Below, in pieces: positions 1 to 9,605 of a stretch of 64,000 nt of DNA. The notes under the pieces are model-generated. The model was not told where the DNA came from and searched no databases. It was given only the letters and a program-made list of their open reading frames with translations. Source of the DNA: Cordilura impudica (taxonomy: Eukaryota > Arthropoda > Insecta > Diptera > Scathophagidae); NCBI GenBank assembly GCA_963682025.1, contig OY821522.1, positions 24,089,530 through 24,153,529 of the forward strand. The letters are read 5' to 3'. Within the stretch, counting starts at the first letter, position 1. Each line of letters starts with the position of its first letter. The position numbers were made by a program, and so were the translations under genes.

Positions 1-687
1 TTGTCTCAACCCGCATAAATCAAAATGTTTGATTATTCATAAAAAAACTTTTCAGCCTGTTCTTGAACATGATATTCTAATAAACCATCAGAAAATCGAG
101 ATTGTAAAAAAGGTAAAAAATCTTGGCATAGTTTTCAATAACAACTTGACTTGGTCAAGCCACGTAGATACACTTGTGGTTCAAACGTATATTAAGCTAA
201 GATAGCTTTGGGTAAATCAGTATTTTACGCCGTTAAGAGTAAGACATCTTCTTGCAAAGGCATACTTAATTCCTGGTCCACTTTATGGCTGTGAACTTTT
301 TGGTAACTGCGACTACGCCAGCAAGAAAAAACTAAATATTTTGTACAACAATATTGTGAGATATGTTTATGGACTGAAGAAACGTGATAGCGTTTCGACT
401 TTCTCAAAAAGTCTTTATGGAGTCTCATTCGATATTAATATAAGGGTTTTAATGTTTTTGCACAAAATTATTTACACTGAGAAACCCCTATATCTTTATG
501 ATCAAATACAGTTTGCTAGATCCAGAAGGGGCAAAAAACTTATTATCTCTATGCGTCGATGTCTTGTGTCAGAATGGCAATTTTTCATAAACGCCACACG
601 TCTTTGGAATGCAATTCCACACAACCAACAATTAGTTAGCAACGCTATACATTTTAAGAAATTTTTGTTTAGTTACTTTGTTTAAAT
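1..687 (+). mobile_element. LINE copy A, 3' part of ORF2 and start of 3' UTR
   Basis: This is the end of a non-LTR retrotransposon whose 5' part lies before the window. Its translation parallels the C-terminal third of the ORF2 in LINE copies B (9606-12222) and C (58439 onward). The copy is cut at 687 by BEL element 1, and its 3' UTR resumes at 18771, where the family-specific hairpin and A-rich tail are found. The 5-bp sequence ATATT at 688-692 is repeated at 18766-18770, which fixes the cut. By its RT motifs the family belongs to the CR1/Jockey group of LINEs; the exact clade is uncertain. Confidence 0.85.
2..685 (+). pseudogene. LINE ORF2 C-terminal region (post-RT domain)
   Basis: Frame 2 reads from the segment after the RT active site (LNPHKSKC and NLGIVFNNNLTWS motifs, shared with copies B and C) to the stop at 683-685. 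One in-frame TAG at 203-205 breaks it; the remaining open part is 341-685. Conserved blocks shared with the other copies include YGCELF, RYVYG and VSEWQFF...RLWNAIP. ORF2 normally encodes an endonuclease and reverse transcriptase; only the non-catalytic tail is present here. Confidence 0.85.
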
Positions 688-692
688 ATATT

Positions 693-1135
693 TAAAAAAT
701 TTCCTTTTGAAGTAGTGGTGAGATCCAAAGAGGGTGGAACCAAAGAAAAAGGATCAAGCTAAACGGCTACCAAAAATATAAAATAAAATGCCAAGGGTCT
801 TTAAGGTTTTTCTACAAAAAGAAAATGCAGGATAAATTCAGTTACTTATCTTTTATTTTTTCACAATATGGCGGTAGTTTACAATAAATGTTTACGAAAA
901 AAAATATCGAGCGGCACACAGAACTGTGATATTTATCCTCCAAGCTTCTAATAACAATTAAGCAAAAACGAGTACAACTTCGCGGTTGGAAATTTATATC
1001 TTTACAACATATTTAAAGGAAAATGTCATATAAAAAGAAAAGCTTAAATAGCAACAGCGCACTCTGTATGTGACCATCCATTCAAATTAGACCTCATTGA
1101 GATACAGTAGGACCTCTTTAGCGCTCACGCAAACA
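693..1135 (-). repeat. BEL element 1, 3' LTR
   Basis: 443 bp, matching 18323-18765 with only three substitutions seen by eye. In minus orientation it starts TGTTTGCGTGAGC, typical of BEL LTRs. A TATA-like TATTTAAG (around 1045) comes before an AATAAA-type signal (around 850-880), as expected for a promoter followed by a polyadenylation site. ATATT at 688-692 flanks it. Confidence 0.88.
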
Positions 1136-1454
1136 TTTCGGCCGCCTTGCAGTACTGCAACAAGAACTTACGAACAAAGTCAAGCCTAGGGAAACAAAAA
1201 GAAAAAGAAAAAAAACGAAAACTCCATTCCTTCAAATAAAAAAAAAAGAAATCCATTATAATCCATTTATTTTAAAAATTATATTATTAAAACTAAAAAA
1301 TGTATTTAAAACGCCAGCAGCAAAACAAATCCATAAATCAGCTACTAGTCGCCCAAAGAGTAAATAAAGTAGGAAAAAAAAACTAAAATAAAAAATTAAA
1401 CGAGTAAATTAAGTTTAAGTATCATGACCTCAAAAGTTTGTCAAGTTTACCATC
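1136..1454 (-). other. BEL element 1, non-coding 3' region with polypurine tract
   Basis: No coding sequence is seen. In minus orientation the bases next to the 3' LTR (1136-1149) read AAGGCGGCCGAAA, a plausible polypurine-type primer for plus-strand synthesis. The rest is A/T-rich, with homopyrimidine runs around 1195-1255. Confidence 0.5.
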
Positions 1455-2515
1455 TACAGATTCAGCTCATCACGAAAGACATGATCCCGAAATTATATAC
1501 CCAAAAATAGAGAATTGGGCCAATGGTTTTCCGAAATTGCCGCCAACTACGCCATTCCGAATTATTTTCGAGTATACATCGCCACCAAGAACTAAGTTGA
1601 CAGGTGCGGCTACGTGAAATTACGGATCAGCCAATTGTAGACCCGGAAACTCGTCTAAAATTCTCCCATCGATAGACAGAGAAGGTGTCACAACTCGATG
1701 CTTTCGCCACACTTCGGCATAAGTCTCCACACTTTCACTGCTTCCATAGTTGCCACGGATTGTAAGCAAACACCTTTCTGAGCTTCCAACTCGAACCATT
1801 CTGGCACCAAGCCGTCTGACTACCTCCTCCGCAAACTTATTGCACAAACGCAATGCAATCGAGCATTCCGAGCTCGCATCAATAAGAGCTCGCTCAGAAA
1901 CGTACCGCTCCCTTGAAACAATCTTGACCACCGCTGTCGGTCTCAACATTATTGTCTGGCTGATGTGGTAGACCGGCAAAGAAACGACCCCATGGGTTCT
2001 ACGGCCATCATTCCGAGACTGTGCGCGCTGGTTGAAGTTCCGCAATTGACTCGGAACTACAGCTCGAGACAAATCGCGCCTCTCGCATCCCATATCATTG
2101 GACGAAATAGTGTCTCCTGGTGAGCTTTGGGACAAATTGCGTCCTCTGCTCTTTGGGCGGGTAGACGAAGATTGTCCCCGTTTGCAACGCTTTATTTTTA
2201 TCTTCTTGTCCTTCTTGATCTTCTTCTTTTGAGAACTAGAGCTTGGTCTCGTCCCCGGCTTGTAGAGGAGCGTGTGATGTAGATCACCGCAGCGTTTGCA
2301 TTTCCCCGTGCTCTCACAAGTACGCCAGGTGTGATCATGGCTCAAGCAACCCGCACAGTATTTATATATCGAGACCAACTGCATTCTTTCACTGTAGTCT
2401 ACCTGTAGAACTTATTGCACAAACGCAACGGATGATTGTCCAGACAGACGCGGCAAACCATTTGGCCTTGGGTACGGCGGGATTCCGAAGACTTCTTAGT
2501 TGGGGCCAGGATACT
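1455..2515 (-). pseudogene. Second gag zinc-knuckle plus aspartic protease module of BEL type
   Basis: Reading on the minus strand from about 2515, a linker leads into zinc-knuckle motifs: C-X2-C-X3-H-X4-C at about 2455-2420, then CAGCLSHDHTWRTC and CKRCGDLHH near 2340-2270. A Ser/Lys/Arg-rich linker and a BEL protease-like domain follow (ALIDASS in place of the usual DSGS-type active site). A frameshift lies near 2405. A TAA at 1620-1622 interrupts the protease, whose homology continues to about 1455 (GGDVYSKI, FGYIISGSC). This duplicates domains already present upstream (6037-7374 and 5450-6036) but with a clearly different sequence, so it derives from another BEL lineage. It lies between the integrase stop and the 3' LTR, where env would sit in an env-bearing BEL. 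Confidence 0.75.
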
Positions 2516-2552
2516 ATATAAAAAAAATTATTGTAAAGAAAAAAAAAGGAAA

Positions 2553-3432
2553 CTAATAAGTTGGAAGAACTACAAGCTTCACAACTGGTCTAGTAATTAA
2601 GCCACGCTCCGTCTTTAACTCTACAACCCGAACATGACCATCTTTCCCCATGTGGGCTTTTACCACTCGACCTAATCGCCATTCATTTGGCGGCAAGTTA
2701 TCCTCACGTATAACCACCAAATCGCCGACCTCAAGGTCCTTTTGCAGAACCTTCCACTTGTTTCGTTTTTGCAGGTCTTTTAACTAGTCATCCTTCCACC
2801 TTGTGCATAAGCGATGATTTAACGCTTTCACCCTTTGCCAACGATTTGTGATAGAAATAGGTGCTTCTAAGATTTCAACCCCAGAAGAAGGCCACCTATT
2901 AAAAAATGGCCTGGAGTCAATACATCTAAACACTCAACATTTTCTGTCAAAGGACATAAAGGTCTAGAATTTAAACATGCCTCAATGCGAGCCAACAGTG
3001 TCGAAAACTCTTCAAATGTATATTTTAAATTACCCGCAATTCTTCTAAAATGGTGCTTGAAACTTTTAACCCCTGCCTCCCATAAGCCTCCCATATGAGG
3101 GGCACCGGCGGTGTAAAATGCCAATTACATCCTTGGCCAGCGAAATCGACTCCAGTAGCTGAAAAAGGGAGCGAAATAATCGTTCTAGATGTAGGGAGAG
3201 CTGCCATAATCTGACTCTGGGTTGCCTTTTTCTATATCGTGCATATTTTACAGCGGCCGATGACAGTCCTTATCAGATTTTTAGCATTCCGAATGTAAAA
3301 CTCCGTCCGTAGGACCCTCAACATCAATTGGTTTCCCCCATGCAACGTAATTTTATGGATAAATGTGACGAAAAGTAAAGAAAACTTACAACCTGAATGT
3401 AAAACGATCGGAAACCTCTCATTATAGGTCAA
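2553..3432 (-). pseudogene. pol: BEL element 1 integrase (core deleted)
   Basis: The minus strand shows an HHCC-type N-terminal part (about 3432-3232, ending near CKIC), the first catalytic Asp in TGVDFAG (about 3150), and then a jump straight to NWHF...APHMGGLWEAGVK (about 3125-3050), which holds the catalytic Glu. About 90 residues containing the second Asp are missing. The C-terminal RNA/DNA-binding part (NEWRLGRVV, GLITRP, KLVVLP) runs to a TAG at 2553-2555. It is broken by an in-frame TAG near 2787 and by frameshifts near 3125 and 3230. Integration activity is therefore lost. Confidence 0.85.
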
Positions 3433-3446
3433 GTTCGGAGCATTGG

Positions 3447-4597
3447 CTAAACGCCCTTCTTCCCGAAGGAAGAAAAGGGATTCAAGTTCAATAATTTACC
3501 CTCCAAAATAGTCTCTTTATTTGATAGCTTGTAATACTCATCGGCGAAAAAAGCTTTTTGTGCAACTATAATTAGTTTGTCCCTGACGGACTGAATCTCG
3601 CCAGCAGTTATTTCAGTAGGGAAACACGCCTCTTGTTTTAATATCAATTTCCAACCCCTAACGACCAAGGCCATGATGCGTAAGGCCCTCGAGTACGAGG
3701 AAAAGTACTCCAACGAGTCATAAAAAGACTTAAAATATGAGAAAAAAACACCTGATGCGCACGCTCCTCTTCTCTTGTACCAAATTTCTCAATAGGGGAA
3801 GCAGCCCAGTGACTAGCAGTAGAATACAGCCAAGTAGGACCATGCCACCAAAGACGATTATCCACCAAATCTTGTGGACGAACACCACGACTTATCAAAT
3901 GAGCCGGGTTATCTTTAGAGCTTAGGTGCCTCCAACACTCTGTACCCGTTTTCTTGACTATTTTCGACACCCTGTTTGCGACAAAAGTTGTCCAAGTATT
4001 TGATGGCTTCTGAAGCCAAGCCAGAACTATTGTCGAATCACTCCACGTAAAAAATTTGGTGCTGTTGTCATCAACTTTCAAGTCCGCTTTGACAGTGTCG
4101 ATCAAATCTGCCAAAAGAGAAGCACCACAGAGTTCAAGTCTAGGTAACGAGACTGTTTTAAGAGGGGCGACTCTGGATTTCGCCGATAACAAATGCGACT
4201 GAACAGAGCCGTCTTCATACTGGACACGCACATAAACACAGGCGCCGTATGCCTTTTCTGACGCGTCAGAGAATCCGTGAACCTCTAAAACGGCCGTCGG
4301 TTTAAACCCGACCCAGCGAAAAATGGTAATTCTGTCTATAGAATCATAGTCACCAAGAAACTGCCTCCATTTAAGCGCACAACATTCAGACAAATATTCG
4401 TCCCAATCAGTCTTTTCGCTCCAAATCTCCTGCATCAACATTTTCGCAAGAATGACTATAGGCCCTAACCAGCCAGCTGGATCAAAAAGTTTAGCGATAA
4501 TTGACAGAACCTCTCGCTTCGTAAAATTATCTTTTATAGGAATTGGAGACGTTGAAAAGTAAAATCTATCATGTTTAGCATTCCACCTAATGCCCAA
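3447..4597 (-). pseudogene. pol: BEL element 1 connection and RNase H region
   Basis: A 317-residue minus-strand ORF (4597-3644), continued in another frame by 3713-3447. It carries the BEL-specific post-RT region (LFDPAGWLGPI) and RNase H motifs: GFSDASEKAYGACVY with the first Asp, SLPRLELCGA with the Glu, and TWSDSTIVLAWL with the next Asp. It then runs toward integrase (HLISRGV). A frameshift near 4600 separates it from RT and another near 3700 splits its end. Confidence 0.88.
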
Positions 4598-4627
4598 GGT
4601 TTTCGTGGTGCTTTCATCATCAATTTC

Positions 4628-5422
4628 TTAAAAATTCTTGTTCAGCAGGTGATCCGATGGTAAACCCTGCAGAATTCTATCATCATTCGAAGTCCATTTC
4701 TTCATAGAGAATCCTGCCGACGAAAGAGCAGCCAGCAATTCATCACGTGCCCTTATTGCCAATGAAACCTCATGCGTCCCTGCTAAAGCGTCATCCACAT
4801 ACATCATTCGGCGCAAAATTTTAGCAGCAAGAGGCCATCTTTTCTCGACATCTGTGGCCAACTGCTGCAAGTTCCTAAATGCCAAAAACGGAGCACAATT
4901 TACACCAAAGGTAACAGTCTTCAACTCAAAAACCTTTAAATCGTCATTCGGATCAGTACGAAAAACCAACCGTTGAAACTTCGACTCCTCAGGGTCCACC
5001 AGAATTTGGCGATACATTTTCTCGATATCCCCATTAAAGACATAGCGAAAGAAGCGCCACCTTATAATAAGCAACATCAGGTCATTTTGCAAAACCGGGC
5101 CAGTAAATAAAATGTCATTAAGACTTAAGCCAGAAGATGAGCGACTGGAGGCATTAAAAACCACCCTCACCTTAGTGGACGAACTTTCTGGCTTGAAAAC
5201 TGCATGATGTGGCAAATAAAAAGTCTTTGACAAGTCCGAATCGTCATGCTCAACCTGAACCATATGACCCAAAACCTCATATTCAGAAAGAACGCCATCA
5301 TACACCGCCTTCAGCTCCGGCCTCTTTAGTAGCGATACCTCATTCCGTAAAAACTGCCGCTGAGCTTTTTCGCGAGAAAATCCTAAACCCCTATCAACCA
5401 AATACTGAGGCTTAAAAGGCAA
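4628..5422 (-). pseudogene. pol: BEL element 1 reverse transcriptase
   Basis: The minus-strand ORF has RT blocks in order: LPHHAVFKPES, KVRVVFNASS, GDIEKMYRQI, TVTFGVNCAPFLA and the catalytic box MMYVDDAL (YVDD codons at 4790-4801). The catalytic residues look intact. The upstream protease ORF ends in a different frame at 5450 and the downstream RNase H part is shifted near 4600, so no continuous polyprotein is possible. Confidence 0.92.
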
Positions 5423-5449
5423 AGAAACGATATAATGCCCATCCGAAGT

Positions 5450-6036
5450 TCACTTGGTCGTCTTCTTATAATGATCCTCGCAGTAATCCTCTTCCGGAGT
5501 CGATTTTGAAGCCATTGGCGGTTCCTCCAGTGCCCAGAACTTCTCCAACTGTTTACCTAAACTTATTTCAGTAAAAAATGAAACACATGTGGAAAAAGCT
5601 CCCTGTCTTGCCTCTACGAGTGGACCGGTCAAAATCCATCCAAAAACGGTTTCTTGAGACATTAAATTGCCCAGGACGTTTCTTTTGACCCCATCCAACA
5701 TGATCTTGGGATAAACGTCCCCACCGATCAAAAGGTCAACCTGACTGCTCTTCGAAAAATCAGGGTCAACCAGATGCATCCCTAACAACGATGACGTACG
5801 TGAAACAAAACAGTCCACCTCGAGACTGAATCGATTATCGCAGGACGAACCCATCACGAGAGAACATTGCCGTTGCACAGAACCAGCCAACGCGTTATTA
5901 AGACCTTAAATTTGAGCACTAATTTTTCTATAGGGCAAATTTAGTTTCCTCTGTAAATTTTCCGAAATGAAAGTTGCCTGCGAACGCGAATCAATTAACG
6001 GCCTAGCTGAAAAAACATCACCTCGACATACTATAT
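5450..6036 (-). pseudogene. pol: BEL element 1 aspartic protease
   Basis: Homology begins directly after the gag stop at 6037. The active-site region reads PLIDSRSQATFI (codons around 5979-5993), where BEL proteases usually have D-S-G-S/A; the Gly is replaced by Arg. An in-frame TAA lies near 5906, upstream of the 5890-5450 open part, which holds the conserved LLIGGDVYPKI and VFGWILTG blocks. Family knowledge says this domain cleaves the Gag-Pol polyprotein; this copy should be inactive. Confidence 0.85.
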
Positions 6037-7374
6037 TTACAATAGCCGATCAGAAATACTATCATTGGGAGAAGATCCAATAACGTCCCTATGCAACAAC
6101 GAATGATGTTTAAGCTTGAAAGTTGAACAGCTGTAATTGCTTTGACATGAACTCAATTTGTGGCCATCGCTCAAGCAATTCATACAAAGGTTGCATCTTT
6201 TAACCACCAGAAATCTCTCATTCGGTGTCAATTCTACAAATTTAGGACAAGTACGTAGCAAATGGTCCCTTGAACAGGATGGGCATGATTCCCTCACAAT
6301 CTTTGCCTGATAAGCTCTGACCTTTTTCTTCAAAAATGAATTATTCCCCGAATGGGAATTATTCCCTGGTAGAGAATTGTCACCCAAATGAGATCCATTA
6401 CCAAAATCAGACTTCCCCAAACAAATGATTTGTTCGGAACGAATATCCGAAACAGTTTCCAATGATTGAAAACGAGAAGTCAGGAAAGCATCCAAATCTT
6501 TCCACTTAGGAATCTCAGTTTTGATCCTGACTGTCTGTTCCCACATAGACAAAGTAGGTTCAGGCAACTTGGTAGAGCAAAGGTAAACTAAAATTGGATC
6601 CCAATTAGGGATATCAATCTCATGTAAATGAAATGTCGAAATGCAATTATTAATATCCCGTTGCAATCGTTTTATTCCATCCGCAGACTCTGATTTGACA
6701 GCCACCAGGTTAAATAGGACTCTGAGTTGGCTATTGACCAAAATGCGCTTATTCTCGTACCTATCCTTTAAATTGGCCCAAGCACATTCAAAACCCTGAT
6801 TAGTGAGGGGAGATTTCTTTACAATCTCCAAAGCTTCATCTCGCGTATTTTGGCGAAGGTAAAATAACATTTCAACTGAAGTTAAAGCGGTACCGTTTAT
6901 ATAATCCGCAGTGAACATGTCACGAAATGAAGGCCACGACTGGTAATCACCATGGAATACCTCAGTAGTACAAGGCGGAAGCTTCATATGATGGCTAGGC
7001 ATCTGACTTTCGACATAAGTTGGAGGCCCTGCTGAATTTGTCCCACCATGAGTAGAGGAAAGTATTGGCCTAGTTACAAAACTTTGCGAAAGCTTACGCA
7101 TTTGCGCAGCGCATGATATGTAGGCTAATCTACATTCTTTAAATAATTGTCTCGCTGAATCACTATCTTCCTCAGAGTCTTTTGTATTGCCAGCGGTAAC
7201 AGAATCTTCATAAGAGAGTCTTACTTTCTCCCAAAGAGTTTTGAATTCTGCTTTCTGAAGGTCGATAGTAAACGACGTGTGGCTCTGCTGTGGCAAATCA
7301 TTATACTCATTCTCAAATTCGAGAAACAGAGTAGCCATTTTTTCAAATTTAGTTAATTTATCGGACTTTGCCAT
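6037..7374 (-). CDS. gag: BEL element 1 Gag (intact ORF)
   Basis: A long minus-strand ORF. The frame opens at 7446, but the ATG at 7374 (MAKSDKLTKFEKM) is the more likely start, because the preceding 24 residues are hydrophobic and unlike Gag. It contains the retro-element Gag domain typical of Pao elements (FHGDYQSWPSFRDMF, WANLKDRYENKR, IPNWDPILVYL), a Gly/Asn/Ser-rich spacer, and two zinc knuckles (CPSCSRDHLLRTC and CMNCLSDGHKLSSC) followed by a Cys/His stretch ending HHSLLH. Gag forms the particle and packages RNA. It is one of the few uninterrupted frames in the window. The stop at 6037 precedes protease homology, so a frameshift or readthrough would be needed for Gag-Pol. Confidence 0.88.
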   Translation of the reverse strand: MAKSDKLTKFEKMATLFLEFENEYNDLPQQSHTSFTIDLQKAEFKTLWEKVRLSYEDSVTAGNTKDSEEDSDSARQLFKECRLAYISCAAQMRKLSQSFVTRPILSSTHGGTNSAGPPTYVESQMPSHHMKLPPCTTEVFHGDYQSWPSFRDMFTADYINGTALTSVEMLFYLRQNTRDEALEIVKKSPLTNQGFECAWANLKDRYENKRILVNSQLRVLFNLVAVKSESADGIKRLQRDINNCISTFHLHEIDIPNWDPILVYLCSTKLPEPTLSMWEQTVRIKTEIPKWKDLDAFLTSRFQSLETVSDIRSEQIICLGKSDFGNGSHLGDNSLPGNNSHSGNNSFLKKKVRAYQAKIVRESCPSCSRDHLLRTCPKFVELTPNERFLVVKRCNLCMNCLSDGHKLSSCQSNYSCSTFKLKHHSLLHRDVIGSSPNDSISDRLL

Positions 7375-7446
7375 CCTTTCAACGACAAATAGATTTAAAA
7401 AGTTAAAAAATAATCCGAAAAAACTGAAATCTATGAAATACAGCAA

Positions 7447-8031
7447 ATTTTATAAAGCTGTATTTTATTTAAGTATCAAAACATTTTCGCTAATAAAGTT
7501 GACCGAAAATAAACTTAAATCACGATGAAATAAAAACTGATTCTCAAAATATTTTCCCAACAACAAAAAAATATCTCAATCACTTTAGCTTCATTAAGTT
7601 TAAAAGAGAAAAACAAATCATCCGGTAAAAATAATCGAATTTATTTTACAGTATTTACTTTCAAATTGACTTTGGGAAAAAAAGGCTCTTGTTTTATTTT
7701 CAAAAATTTTTTGGAAGATTTAATACCTTTAAGTGCCTGAGCTGCAAACGCACAAAGTTTAGTTTATCGAACAAAAAAAGTCGTTTAAAGAATTGGAATT
7801 GACGGTAATTTATTAGAAAGATTAAACACAAATACTAAATTGAAATAATTACTTTGATGCTCTGAATTACCAATTACTGTTTAATTCCGTTGCAAGAACA
7901 CTGAACTAAAATTTTAATAATTAAAAAATTTACTATTCAAAAAAATTAAACCACACCTTTACAGCTCTGCACTATTTATTTTAAATTTTAAAATAATCCT
8001 TTCAAAACACAAGCTCAATGCACAGAACATA
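7447..8031 (-). other. BEL element 1 leader (proximal part)
   Basis: About 0.6 kb of AT-rich sequence between Gag and the guest Gypsy element. No coding sequence is supported; the small plus-strand frame at 7277-7528 overlaps gag and lacks features. The leader continues beyond the guest at 17684-18304. Confidence 0.5.
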
Positions 8032-8035
8032 AGCA

Positions 8036-8518
8036 TGTAGTGTAACCATATTGTCATACCATAGCCACAGCGAATATCACCAACTTCAACTGTGTAGCAT
8101 GACAAATTAACAACACATGTTAAAGTTGTCATGTTACAAATGTCGAAGTGGGTTACAAGAATATTAACCGTTTGCATTAATATATGACAACATGTAACCT
8201 AAACTGACACCTATAATTTAATTTACTTTTTTTTGTTATTCTTATGATTTGGGAAATCACTCAATACTAGACAACTAAGTTAATTTTCATAAGTAGTATA
8301 TAAGACAGAACAATTATTAAATAAAATTAGACTATTATTAACAACTGAACGGCATTTGTCTTTATTTGTAATAATATTCTCAAAATCTTTTGGCAGTTCC
8401 TTTGAACGCCTATTAATAAGCTGAAACCCTTTCAGCTGGATAAATATAATTAAGGGCTATAGGGAACATTAACTTTTGAGAATTACGAGTAAGGATATAT
8501 AAAACAATATCCTTCACA
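8036..8518 (+). repeat. mdg1-like element, 5' LTR
   Basis: 483 bp, starting TGTAGTGTAACC and ending TCACA. It contains TATATAAGACAG (around 8297) and AATAAA (around 8320). It differs from the 3' LTR at roughly ten sites plus an indel of about 13 bp (extra ATAAAATATTGAG in the 3' copy near 17400). Confidence 0.92.
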
Positions 8519-8536
8519 TGGCGATCCTTGCATAAA
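8519..8536 (+). other. mdg1-like element, primer-binding site
   Basis: TGGCGATCC immediately follows the LTR end; a TGG start at this place is the hallmark of a tRNA primer site. The tRNA species cannot be named with confidence. Confidence 0.65.
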
Positions 8537-8626
8537 CGAACCGAACCTACCATAAGGGACCAACAAAATTTTTAAATGCACATTCCTGAAATGAAGAAAA
8601 TTCATAAAAATTTTTTCTGAAGTCTG

Positions 8627-8740
8627 ATGGAAGAAATAGACGAAATTTTTCAACGTTGGGAGAAATACTTGGCCGAAAATGCTGAAGACAAAATAGAGCT
8701 AAAACAACAGATAAGAAAGCTGCGGAATGAAAAATTTTGA
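8627..8740 (+). CDS. Small ORF 1 upstream of gag (37 aa)
   Basis: ATG at 8627, stop TGA at 8738-8740. The product starts MEEIDEIFQRWEKYL and is a short, charged, probably helical peptide with no membrane segment. It lies between the primer-binding site and gag. Small leader ORFs are known from 412 and mdg1 elements, which makes a real, if poorly understood, product plausible; no function is claimed. It could also act as an upstream ORF limiting gag translation. Confidence 0.5.
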   Translation: MEEIDEIFQRWEKYLAENAEDKIELKQQIRKLRNEKF

Positions 8741-8831
8741 GATATATGTATATATAGCCTAATAATATTAAATACATAAAATTGTTTATAACAGTATAGA
8801 AATACTATTTACACTAAAATTATATACATAA

Positions 8832-9086
8832 ATGGTAGGACCCATTTGGGTTTACAGGATTGATAAAGAAATGGGTAAACCCCAAAGCAAAGTTGAGATT
8901 CAAGAAAATATTGTTAACAATGGAAATGCAGAGAATACAAAATTTGTAGTACCAGAATATGTAATAACTTTAACTATAGTAGCATTAGTATTATATATAG
9001 CTTATAAAATTAACAATTATTTTAAAAACTACATACAAAAACACAGAAATAGAATAAGCACAAATAATGCTATCACAGATGTTTAG
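8832..9086 (+). CDS. Small ORF 2 upstream of gag: membrane-anchored peptide with myristoylation-type start
   Basis: 84 codons from 8832. The internal ATG at 8871 gives MGKPQSK, which fits the N-myristoylation consensus (Gly2, Ser6, Lys7). About 30 residues later there is a hydrophobic helix (YVITLTIVALVLYIAYKI), then a basic tail (KNYIQKHRNRI). The likely product is therefore a small membrane protein of about 71 residues beginning at the internal ATG. It lies 48 bp before gag. The frame is intact although the neighbouring gag and pol are broken. The function is unknown; a role in membrane targeting of Gag is speculation. Confidence 0.6.
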   Translation: MVGPIWVYRIDKEMGKPQSKVEIQENIVNNGNAENTKFVVPEYVITLTIVALVLYIAYKINNYFKNYIQKHRNRISTNNAITDV

Positions 9087-9134
9087 AAATAAGAAGATAG
9101 AAAAAAAATAAATATAAAAATTAAAGCAATATAA

Positions 9135-9605
9135 ATGGAAGGGTACATTACAGAATTAAAAGAAATATTGGAAAACTTAAAGAAAACCCCAGGGAGAACA
9201 TACACAGAGAAAACTATACAGAATAAATTAGAAACCATTCAGGAAATAAAAGAAAATTTTCTCACAGCTGAGACAGAAGAAAAAGGAAGCGACAAAGTAA
9301 TAGCACTTAAAATAGAATTTAATACTATTTACAAGAAAATTGAAGAATATTTAGTAAAAATACCAAAGGAAAAAAACACAATGGCAGCATTCAATCTTGA
9401 CACAGCTTCAAAAGCTTTACCGCTATTCACTGGTAACTATATAGAATTAGAAAGTTTCACAATAACGGCAGAACTCATCAACAAAACCCTATCAGATACA
9501 GCAAAAATAGATTTTCTTCAATAAATTTATCATGCAAAACTAACGTCTAATGTTAGAACAGCAATCGGAAATTACAGCAAACCAGAAAATTTTGAAACAC
9601 TCAAA
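9135..9605 (+). pseudogene. gag: mdg1-like Gag, N-terminal part
   Basis: ATG at 9135. Lys/Glu-rich helices come first, then MAAFNLDTASKALPLFTGN, the start of a Gag capsid-like region seen in this group. An in-frame TAA lies at 9522-9524; homology in the same frame continues to about 9605, where LINE copy B is inserted. Gag resumes at about 12223. Confidence 0.8.
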
